Shown here one piece after another: positions 54,869 to 64,000 of a DNA stretch of 64,000 nt. Position numbers and translations under genes: made by a program. The notes beneath the pieces were generated by a model. That model ran no database searches. It saw only the letters and a program-made list of their open reading frames with translations, and was not told the origin of the DNA. Numbering within the stretch: position 1 is the first letter of the stretch; each line of letters opens with the position of its first letter. Source of the DNA: Monoplex corrugatus (lineage: Eukaryota > Mollusca > Gastropoda > Littorinimorpha > Ranellidae); NCBI GenBank assembly GCA_030674185.1, contig JAPXFY010000031.1, positions 34,076,039-34,140,038 of the forward strand, given 5' to 3'.

Positions 54869-54979
54869 GCGACGTACGGGAAGGGTTTTAATACCAGTTC
54901 TTTTTTTGCTCTTTTCAATGATGGTAATTGCATATGTAATAAAAAATATTTGAAATTTTTTGTAACATACCTACGTGGT

Positions 54980-55075
54980 ATGTGCGGCTTATGTGTGAAT
55001 AAAGTTAAAATTTTTCTATTATTTAGTGGGTGCGCCTTATATAACGATGCGCCCAATAACCCGAATATTACGGTA
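54980..55075. mobile_element. Right end of a pogo-like element or MITE
   Basis: Read inward from 55073, the complement starts TACCGTAATATTCGGGTTAT and continues with a GCGCATCGTTATATAAGGCG-like block. It resembles the left end of the pogo-like element at 27059 (TACCGTAAAGTTCGGGCTAT). No left partner is found nearby. Confidence 0.55.
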
Positions 55076-55321
55076 GTTGAGACAAATTCTGTTACTTTCC
55101 TGGAATCTGTTCATCTGTCTGCCTGTCTTCCGAACCATTTATATATCTGTGCATCCATCTGTATCCATTTGATTGTTCAATTTTATCAGTTCATTGAGAC
55201 TTACTGATTTCTCTGTTTAATGAGGTATTCATTTTCACTAATTTCAGTCTGTGCATGTACAGTCCGCTCTCGCTTTGTTCCAGTTTATCTGCAAAAACGT
55301 TACGCTACACACTGCACCACA

Positions 55322-55350
55322 AAAGAGGAGGAACAGGAGGAGGAGGAGAA

Positions 55351-55410
<60 letters not shown>

Positions 55411-55432
55411 ACAACAGCAGCAGCAGTTTAAA
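55322..55432 (+). repeat. (GGA)n then (CAG)n trinucleotide repeat
   Basis: GAGGAGGA units at 55326-55350 grade into about 25 CAG/CAA units up to 55428. Polyglutamine or polyserine frames here lack gene context. Confidence 0.95.
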
Positions 55433-55439
55433 AAAAAAC

Positions 55440-58400
55440 AAGAAGAATAACAAGAGCAAGTAAGTCTTCTTTGGAATATGTTATAGACAACAGGGAAAGT
55501 CAAAAACACAAAGGACTAAATGCAAATAAAAACAAACAAAACAAACAAAAAACATGGCAAACACATACACAATAAGAAGAGGACAAGAAGAGGAAACAAA
55601 TAAGAAAGACCAGAAGTGAAAACGAAGAAAAGATCAGAAGAGGAAATGAACAAGAAAGACAAGAAGAGGAAACGAAGAAGAAAGACAAGAGAAAATGAAG
55701 ACAGGAAGAGGAAATGAAGAAAAAAGACGAAGAGAAAACAAAGGATAAGAAGAGGAAACGGAGAAAACACAAAGCAACATCAACAAGAACAACAAGAACG
55801 ACACAAACAAAAATGGAATAAAAACGAATATTCGTCAAAAAAAAAAAGAATAAATAAAAACTAAAAAAGCAGCTAGAACAAAAATGCAAAACAGAAACCC
55901 AACCCTAAGAAAACATGACAAAGCAAAACCAAAGTTAAAAAATAGAAGGGAGAAGAATAGAAAACGGAACAATAAACGATATACGACAAATCCACAGCTA
56001 TACTTGTTACGCAATAACAGCATCAACGTGGATACACAAACGGAAACAAGAACAATTGCAGAAAGAATACCAGAAGAAATGGAAGAGTGTTAAAAAAAAA
56101 AAAAGCAATATGACAAGCAACAGAAAAAGAACATCTGTGATGACAACAACGGCAAAGACTTCACCAGAAAATCGCCAAGAAAAGCACAAAGAACAGCGAA
56201 AGGGGAAAAAATCAACGAACAATAAGTACGTCGAAAAGAATAGCAACACGAACAGGATCAAGAATGAAGAACACTGGAACAAGCATAACTAGGGGACGAA
56301 ATCAAAAGCAGCAAAGGAGAAAAACACAGCTAGAACCATATGAAGAAAGCAAGCAACAAAATATAACGGAAAAGGAAAATGGAGAAAAAGCGACACAAAC
56401 ACGAACGAAGAAAACAACAAAAAGAAAAGAAAAAAAAGAAAATTTGAGTAACAATGACAAGAACAACAAAAACAATAAACAAAATACCGGCATATAACAA
56501 AAACAAAGAACAAAATACCAGCATACAACAAAAACAAAGAACAAAATACCAGCATGAACGAAGACAACAAAAAGCCAAAGAAAAACCAAAAGAACAAAAA
56601 GTCAACAAGAGGTACAGGAAGAACCAAGCGATGAGGAGCAAAATGTACACCAGCATGAATAAACCAACAATGTCAACATATGACCAGAAAACCAAAGGCA
56701 CCAAGGAACAGGAACAAAAAAGAAAAAGAAAAGAAGAAAAAAAACAACAAAAAAAAACCCACCAACAATGTCAACACATGACCAGAACACCAAAGGCACC
56801 AAGGAACAGGAACAAAAAAAAAAAAAAAGAAAGAAAAGAAAAAAACCCCCAAAAAACCCAACAATGTCAACACATGACCAGAAGACAAAAAGGCACCAAG
56901 AAACAGGAACAAAAAAACGAAGAAAAAAAAAGAAAAAGTAAAAACACCAACAATGTCAACACATGACCAGAAGACCAAAGGCACCAAGGAACAGGAACAA
57001 GAAAAAAAAAAAAAACCACGACAGAAAAACACGAGAGAAAAGAACGAGAGCAATAAGAACTACAAGAGCAACAAGAAATACGAAAACGAAAACGGCAAAA
57101 TTATTCCAAAGAGAAACAAGGACAGAAAGAACAAGAAACATAAAAAGCGACAACAGCAAGAACATAAGAATAATAACAAATAACTGAACCCTAACATCAA
57201 AATCACTGACTCGAATTACAAAATCCTATGCAGAGCAAAACGAGAAGACATAAGCAAACACAGATCAGGAGAATTAAATTATCACATTACAGCTACAGCA
57301 ACACGAAAGAAGAACCCTGGAAAAAGCCCCCAAGACAAATATTCAAAAACGAAGAAAGAAAAAGAAGAGAAACAGAAAGTAAGAATAGTACCCAGTTTAT
57401 GTCAACTCAATAACTATTACTATTGCAATATCAATAACAACAGTATGAACATGATGAAACAGATGAAAAATCAATAACAGCAAGAAACTCGGGAGAAATA
57501 GAGTGAAAGGGACAAGAAGCAGAACAACAAGAAGCAGAAAAAGAACATCTATGATAACAATAATGGCAAAGATATCAACAAATCATCACAAAAAGCATGA
57601 AAAAGAAGAGTGGAAGAGGAAAAAATCGGGAACAGAAAATAAATCAAAAAGACAAAGGCAACAAGACGAGAAATAAAAATGGAAAAAAAGAGTAAACAAA
57701 CCTAACAAGTGGACAAATATCAAAAGCAACTGAATAAAAAAAACATCTGAAACAATCTGAAGAAAACAAGCAACAAAATAAAGCAGAAGAATACAAAGCA
57801 AAGATAAACAAAAGGGAAACAGAAGAAAGAAAACAAAGGTAGAACATTCATGACAAAGAACAAGAAGAAAAAACAATGAACAAAGACCACAAGAAGTCGG
57901 GAGACAAAGCAATGTCAGCAAAGCCATCAGGAACAAGATGAGAAACAAGTAGGCCTACAGAAAGAACAAGTGTAGAAGAGCAAAATGTACACCAGCAAGA
58001 ACACAATAACAGTATCAACACATGACCAGAACCAGAACATCAAAGGCACTGAGGAACAGGAACAACAACAACAACAACAACAAAAAACCTAGAGAGAACA
58101 AATACAAGCCAGAAAACCACGAGAAAAAAGAATGATAGCAATATGATCTACAAGAGCTGTGTGAACAAGAGAAAAAAAAAATGAAAAAAACCAAACCATT
58201 CTTCCAAAGAGAATCAAGTACAGAAAGCGCAAGATAGAACCAGCAAAAGTGACAACGGCAAGACCATGAAAATATCATCAAACAGTCGAACCGCAACACC
58301 AAAATCAGAAACAATAACACGAATGACAAAATATACAAAGCAGAGGAAAAGCAAGAAGACAGAAACAAATAAAGAAACCCAAAACAGGAGAATTTAGCAA

Positions 58401-61180
58401 CTATCATACAACACAGGAAAGAAACCAAAACAAAACAAAGCAATAAAACAAATTCGAATTAATGGAAAAAAAAATAGAAAAACAGAAAACGCGAAGAGTA
58501 CACAACATATGGCAAATCTATAACTATTATGATTGCACTATCAATAACAGTATCAACATGGACGAACAGATACGAAAACAATAACAGCAAGAGAACCAGG
58601 AGAAATGGAAGATGAGTAAAAGGGATAAAAAGCAAAACAACAAAATGAAAAAATATGTGATAACAAAAACGGCAAAAAACATCAACAAATCGCCAAGAAA
58701 AGCACAAAGAAGTCTGGAAGAGAAAAATTCAAGAACAAAATATAAACCAAAAAGACGAATAGCAACTGGATCAAAAAAAAAAAAGAAAGAAAAATAACTA
58801 GGGGACAAAAACAAAAGCAGCGACAAAAGAAAAATAGCTGAAACAATGTGCAGAAAGTGAGCAACAAAACAAAGCAGAGCAGCAAAAAAAAAAAAAAAAA
58901 AAAAGGGAGAGACAGATGGAAAAAGGTATCACATAAATGACAACAATGAAAACAAATGCAAAAACTACCAACACGAAGACAGTAAGCAGTCAAAGAAACA
59001 ACAACAATGAAAAAAACAAGAACAAAAGAGGAGGAACAAGTACAGGAAGATCAACAGGAAGATCAAGTGTAGGGGAGCAAACTGTACGCCAGCATGGAGG
59101 AACAGGAACAAACAACTTTAGAACAGAACAAAAACAAAAACATAAAACAAAAATAACAAGAACAACAAGAACATGAAGAGCAGAAGAGCAGTAAGAACAC
59201 GAAAAAAGAAAAAACAAAAACAAAAAACATACACACGAAAGTAAGAACAAATAAAAAAAAAAGTCAAAGAAACAAAATAACACAAAATATGAAAAACAAG
59301 AAGACACACGAGCACAGGAAAAACTAGAATAGAAGATGACAACCCACAACAACAAAAGTATAAAAACAATATCAACAAATGGCAGAACCACAACATTAGG
59401 AGCTAATATCAGGAATAAAAAAAAATTACAATGTAAAACCAAACAGAAAAAACAAACTGAAAGAAAAACCCCAGCGAAAAAAAACAACAAAAATATCAAG
59501 AGCATAGAGCAGAAAAACGAAAAAACGGGAAAATATCCAAAAAGAAAAAATCGAGAGCAGAGAAAAACAACTCAAAAGAAAACACAGCCATATCAAAAGC
59601 AACAAAAACAAGTACGACAAATCTGCAAAAAAATGAAGAAAATAAAAGAACAGTCTAAACTCATCCAGAATTCAAACATATAAACATGAATAGCAACAAA
59701 AGGTCATCGATAACCCAAAGAGAAGCATGGACAGACAAAAAAAAAAATAGAGGAAAAAGGACAACAGCCAGAACATAATGATATCAACAAATAACAGAAC
59801 CACCACACCAAGTGCATCAACAACACAAATAAAACTACTGAGCAGACCAGAAACAAAAAGACAGAAAGAAAGAAACGCAAAACGGGAGAATAAAATATAA
59901 ACTACTACTACAACTACAACAGCAGAAAACGGAAATGAAAAGCAAAGAAAACAAAACAATAGAGACTAAAAAACTCGAAGAAAACGAAAGAATACAAGAA
60001 CAACGATACACGATAAATGGCAAATGCAGAACTATTATAATTGCACAATCAATAACGACGGTATCAACATGGGTAAAACAGATGCAGAAACAAAAAGCAT
60101 TAACAGTACAAGAAAGGATGAGAAAAGGAAGAGCAAATGGGACAAGAAACAGAACGACAAGAAGCAGAAAAAGACCATCTATGACGATAACAGCAGCTAA
60201 AAAACAACTAGCAAATCACAAAAAAGGACATTGAAGAACAATGAAAGAAGAAAAATCAAGAAAAAGAAGCACCTTAAACGGAAGAAAACGCCAAGAACAA
60301 GATCAAGAATGAAAACACTGAACGAAACGAACATAACTAAGGGACAAAAAAAAAAAAAGCAAAGAAAAAAAAAGTCCAAATTATGTATAGAAAACGAGCA
60401 ACAAAGTAAATTGGAAGACGAAAAAGGGGAAAAAATGCATACAAATACAGAACAAAAAACACCCCTCCCTTCACCCCCAAAGAGAAAAAAAAGAAAAACC
60501 AAATGGAAACAAAGAAAACTCAAACGATCAAAGGAACGAAGTCAGCAAGAGAAGAAGAGGAACAAGTACATAACAGAACTAGAACACCAAAGGCGCCAAG
60601 GAACAGGAACAAACAAAAAACATTCAGAGAGAACACAGAACCAAAAAATGAAATGAAAACAAAAAACAAAACTAGAAAAAAAACAACCAATAAGGCAACA
60701 AGAACAACCGAAGCAGAAATTAACAAAAACAAATGAAACTAAAACAAAAATAACAAAATTGAGAACAACGCCAAAATCTGCAAGATGAAGAAAGGGAACG
60801 ACTTCAAAAACAATAAGACTAGAAAAACAAACAAAAAGCTAAAAACAAAAAAACAAAAACAACTCCACAGGAAATACATCAGAAAAAGGTCAACGCATGC
60901 TAGAACAACAACACAAAGAACACCAATAACAGCTAGAAAAAGAAAATTATGAACCAAAAAAACAGAAAAATGAAAAGAAAAACGTACCAAAAAAAAAAAA
61001 AAAAAAAAAAAGAAAAGAGCCACAGGAATACATACAGCAAAATCAAAAACAGAAAAATCAGAATCTAAATATACAAGTCAAACAAACAAACGAAGAAAAA
61101 GAACAAAATACATGCAAAAGACAACAAAAAACAAACAAAAAACCCCAAGAGAAATGATATACAGGAAAAACTAGAGCCGA
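55440..61180 (+). repeat. 5.7-kb thymine-poor AAC/AAG-rich tract with degenerate higher-order repeats
   Basis: The plus strand is almost free of T over more than 5 kb and consists of AACAA, AAGAA and AACAG words. It is not random. A block with TATCAAC(A/G)TGG preceded by ATTGCA(A/C)TATCAATAAC recurs near 56010, 57425, 58540 and 60045. A block resembling AGAAAAAGAACATCTATGA follows each time. CATGACCAGAAGACCAAAGG units recur at 56680, 56775, 56870, 56958 and 58022. Long minus-strand Phe/Leu-rich frames are composition artefacts. Confidence 0.85.
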
Positions 61181-61199
61181 AGATGGAAACCAAAGGTCA

Positions 61200-64000
61200 A
61201 GGTTCAGCCGCCTCACAGGCACGGCTACCTCGCTGCGATTATTTGTGTGTGTGCACGGAGTTATATCGATTGTTGATGGCTAAAAGCAAGTGATTGTGTT
61301 TGTGAATGCTCCTGTTTCAGTATGTGGTGGTTTATACATGCTTCGCTGCAAGCCAAGGTACTGTTTTCTTTGTGTATTTTATCTCTCCTACTCCACTTGA
61401 ATTTTCAACTCAGCCCGCCATGTTTCTCGCCAGTGCACGTGCACCCTCCCCGCTCTGTCTCTCTCGCACTGCGTGCGTCTGCCTCATCACGCCCCGCTTC
61501 ACAACCAGCTGTTGTGTCTACATATTCTTCCACTCGTGTGCAGTACAATCGGGACTGCTTGCTGTCATGTTGCCCCCCTGACTCGATCCTTGACCCTGAC
61601 CTGGTTGAACACTTGAGATTGCTGAAAATCGGCCGAAATCTCCCCCGTCGTCGATCATGTCGTGGTGGAATGCGCAAGAGACGTACGATTCCAGTGGTCA
61701 CTGATGTACATCAGCGTCATGGCAGCAGTGGTCTGCCTTCTGTTCCTGTCTATGATACCCATCCGTCCCCCAGACCGCTGTGCTCCAACCCTGATAACCT
61801 CATTCCTCTCACAGCCGGCAAAAAGAAACTACGCACTGACTCATTGACTCTTGCACTGTTCAATGCTCAGGCCCTCGGTACCAGACACGAGAAGAGATCC
61901 GCGATCAACTACTTCATCCATGACCACGTCGTCGATATTTTCGCCGTCAATGAAACCTGGTTTCAGCCTGTCGGGGATGAACCCAAGGAGAGGGATCTTG
62001 CTCCTCCCGGTCACCGTACACTCTCGTTCGCTCGCAAAACTGGTCTCGGCGGCGGCATCGCTTTTGTTGTTGCCGAGTCCCTCCTGCCCCGAATTACTAC
62101 CAAGACTGACTTTAAATTCAAACACTCTACTTTTGAAATTGTCCAGCTCTCCCTCACTCTACCCCACCAGACTTTCCATCTGCTGTTCCTCTACCGTCCA
62201 CCACCCAGCCCAAAGAACCAGCTTAAAAACCATGTGTTTGTAGAAGAGTTTCCAGACCTCCTTGCCTACTGTAACACCTTGAAAGGCTGTTTCATCATTG
62301 CAGGAGACTTTAATTTTCATTATAATGAACCTAACCAGACCCACACTGCTAAACTGATAAGCTCTTTGAACTCCTTTGGCTTGACCCAATATATCGACAC
62401 TCCAACCCACGAAAAAGGCAACATCCTCGATTGGGTTGTTCATAGAACTGACCAGTCCTTCATCAAATCCATTGAAATTGATTATACTCTTCCTTCGGAT
62501 CATGTCTGTATCCTCGGCCAACTTTCAATGACCAAGCCTCCACCCCAAACTACCTATGTCATGGTCAGAAAACTAGTTGATATCAACACCGTCGTCTTCA
62601 ACGAAGATCTCCTGGCCGCTCTTCAGTCCTGTCCTCCAGCCTCTGCTGACGACCTCAATCGGACTATTGGTGATCTGCTGGACATGCACGCCCCCGCCAC
62701 CAGACGTAGGGTATCCCAGAGACCACCATCGCCCTGGTTTTCTGCCGTTGGCCCTGATCTTCTTAAGGCCAAGCGTGAACGCCGTCGTGCTGAAAGACGG
62801 TGGCTGAAGAACAGCATTACTATCAATAAACAGATTTTTCAGGCTGCCAACAAAACTGTCAATGCTATAGTTGACTCTGCTAAGTCTGCCTTTTACAATG
62901 CGAAAATTATTGCATGCTCTACATCAAAACAGCTATATTCCGTTACTAATACCCTCCTTGGCAAATCAGATAAATCTCCTCTCCCATCATGCTTTCCCCC
63001 TGCCCGTCTAGCACAACATTTTTCAGATTTTTTCATTGATAAAATTAGGTCCATCCGTTCCAGTCTTGACTCCCAGCCCATCTCTCAACCTCCTATTCCC
63101 GACCCTCTGTTTCAAGGCACACCACTTATTTCTTTTCAGCCTGCTTCTGAAACTACTATCCGCAATGTAATCCGCCATTCTGACATCAAGACCTGTGAGC
63201 TTGATCCTCTTCCAGCATCTATCTTAACACACTGCCTAGATACTTTGCTCCCTCACTTCACAACTGTCATCAACAATTCCCTGTCATCTGGTATCTTTCC
63301 CTTTTCCTTCAAATCTGCCCTGGTCAGACCTCTTTTAAAGAAACCTAGTCTTGACCCCAATAACCTCAAAAACTATCGACCTGTTTCCAACCTACCTTTC
63401 TTATCCAAAGTCCTTGAAAAAATTGTTCTCGCACAGATCTCTGATCATATCACCGCCAACAACCTCTCTTACCCTTATCAGTCGGCTTATCGCACTGGAC
63501 ACAGCCCTGAAACTGCTCTTGTAAAAATTGCAAATGATATTCTGACTGCTCTTGATCAAAATCAAATCTCTCTTCTATCTCTCCTTGATCTCTCGGCTGC
63601 ATTCGACACCATCGACCATTCTATCATGCTCACACGTCTCCATAAAGTGTTCGGTATCTCTGACATCGCTCTGTCTTGGTTCCAGTCCTACCTTTCCAAT
63701 CGCACTCAAACAGTCTCTGTCTGTTGTTCATCCTCTGCACCCGCTACCGTCCAGTTTGGTGTGCCCCAAGGCTCTGTTTTAGGTCCCATCCTATTTGTGC
63801 TGTACACACAACCCCTCTCTGAAATTATTCGACTTCACTCTATGTCCCATCATAGCTTTTCTGATGACAACCAACTCTATACTTCTGGTTCCCTCCCACA
63901 ACTGCCCTCTATAATCAGACAAACCCAAGGCTGCATTTCTGATGTTCACTCCTGGATGACTGTAAACAAACTTCAACTCAACCCCATTAAAACTGAACTT
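61200..64000 (+). mobile_element. L2/CR1-like LINE, 5' part, running off the window
   Basis: The sequence changes sharply at about 61200 from A-rich tract to GC-balanced DNA. A short leader precedes an open endonuclease-reverse transcriptase frame that continues past 64000. Confidence 0.9.
61322..64000 (+). CDS. LINE endonuclease-reverse transcriptase (L2/CR1-like), 3' truncated by window end
   Basis: An open frame of 893 codons with no stop runs from ATG 61322 to the window end. The apurinic-type endonuclease domain spans about residues 170-400: LTLALFNAQALG, catalytic Glu in VNETWF, then FIIAGDFNFHYNE and TLPSDHVCI. The reverse transcriptase begins near residue 665 with LVRPLLKKPSLDP and NYRPVSNLPFLSKVLEKIV. 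It continues with LLSLLDLSAAFDTIDHSIM, FGVPQGSVLGPILFVLY and the active site FSDDNQLY. The N terminus has a hydrophobic stretch (residues about 12-28, FSLCILSLLLHL) and a Ser/Pro-rich linker; the true start could lie later, for example at a Met near 61670. The protein nicks target DNA and copies its own RNA there. The lack of lesions suggests a young copy. Confidence 0.93.
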   Translation, partial: MWWFIHASLQAKVLFSLCILSLLLHLNFQLSPPCFSPVHVHPPRSVSLALRASASSRPASQPAVVSTYSSTRVQYNRDCLLSCCPPDSILDPDLVEHLRLLKIGRNLPRRRSCRGGMRKRRTIPVVTDVHQRHGSSGLPSVPVYDTHPSPRPLCSNPDNLIPLTAGKKKLRTDSLTLALFNAQALGTRHEKRSAINYFIHDHVVDIFAVNETWFQPVGDEPKERDLAPPGHRTLSFARKTGLGGGIAFVVAESLLPRITTKTDFKFKHSTFEIVQLSLTLPHQTFHLLFLYRPPPSPKNQLKNHVFVEEFPDLLAYCNTLKGCFIIAGDFNFHYNEPNQTHTAKLISSLNSFGLTQYIDTPTHEKGNILDWVVHRTDQSFIKSIEIDYTLPSDHVCILGQLSMTKPPPQTTYVMVRKLVDINTVVFNEDLLAALQSCPPASADDLNRTIGDLLDMHAPATRRRVSQRPPSPWFSAVGPDLLKAKRERRRAERRWLKNSITINKQIFQAANKTVNAIVDSAKSAFYNAKIIACSTSKQLYSVTNTLLGKSDKSPLPSCFPPARLAQHFSDFFIDKIRSIRSSLDSQPISQPPIPDPLFQGTPLISFQPASETTIRNVIRHSDIKTCELDPLPASILTHCLDTLLPHFTTVINNSLSSGIFPFSFKSALVRPLLKKPSLDPNNLKNYRPVSNLPFLSKVLEKIVLAQISDHITANNLSYPYQSAYRTGHSPETALVKIANDILTALDQNQISLLSLLDLSAAFDTIDHSIMLTRLHKVFGISDIALSWFQSYLSNRTQTVSVCCSSSAPATVQFGVPQGSVLGPILFVLYTQPLSEIIRLHSMSHHSFSDDNQLYTSGSLPQLPSIIRQTQGCISDVHSWMTVNKLQLNPIKTEL

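Larger units (their letters stand above)
52152..54886 (+). mobile_element. piggyBac-type transposon with inverted subterminal arrays
   Basis: The ends share ACCCTT(G/C)CCGTAC in inverted orientation (52152 and 54886). The right end meets TTAA at 54888-54891, but the left flank lacks TTAA. Subterminal repeats containing TGGGTGTGTGTGCACCCA lie in opposite orientation on the two sides of a piggyBac transposase remnant. Confidence 0.75.

Noticed and set aside
55220..55459. Polyglutamine/polyserine frame
   Set aside because: It is produced by the (CAG)n tract; no conserved flanks or splice context.
55500..61023. Many Phe/Leu-rich minus-strand and Lys-rich plus-strand frames
   Set aside because: The tract lacks T on the plus strand, so stop codons are rare in some frames and composition alone makes long frames.

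Overview
The window looks like nuclear DNA of a metazoan, most probably a marine mollusc and perhaps a gastropod. Genes have GT-AG introns and no bacterial gene packing. The sequence is saturated with microsatellites and holds many animal transposon superfamilies: Tc1, pogo-like, PIF/Harbinger, Merlin, hAT-like, piggyBac, Ty3-like LTR, DIRS and two LINE types. The mollusc assignment is inference from this repeat style, not from a database match.

Layout. 1-8751 holds the 3' six exons of one host gene, an SLC16-type (monocarboxylate-transporter-like) membrane transporter. Its introns carry microsatellites, LINE 3' fragments, a palindromic TTAA MITE and a partial exon duplication. 8752-27060 is intergenic repeat DNA: (TG)n tracts, minisatellites, many 5'-truncated copies of one LINE ending in (TGA)n, two interspersed families with no superfamily assigned (here called A and B), and a Tc1 element with a frameshifted transposase. 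27061-37267 is a nest. A decayed pogo-like transposon was entered by a Ty3-like retrotransposon with 203-bp LTRs, and a complete PIF/Harbinger element (33261-37267, TTA target duplication) sits next to its 3' end. 39360-39848 is a Merlin deletion derivative with a 9-bp target duplication. 41823-46187 is a 5'-truncated DIRS retroelement (gag, RT-RNase H, tyrosine recombinase). 46656-48352 can be read as a two-exon gene for a 72-residue protein of unknown function. 52152-54886 is a piggyBac-type element whose frameshifted transposase lies between arrays of inverted subterminal repeats. 55322-61180 is a long thymine-poor A/AC/AG-rich tract with degenerate higher-order repetition. 61322-64000 is the 5' part of an intact LINE ORF (endonuclease plus reverse transcriptase, L2/CR1-like) that runs off the window.

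Only the transporter is a confident host gene. Most other coding sequence belongs to mobile elements at different stages of decay. The Harbinger transposase and the terminal LINE frame are open. The Tc1, LTR pol, DIRS, pogo and piggyBac frames carry nonsense codons, frameshifts or deletions. Coordinates of diverged repeat copies are approximate because they were judged by eye.
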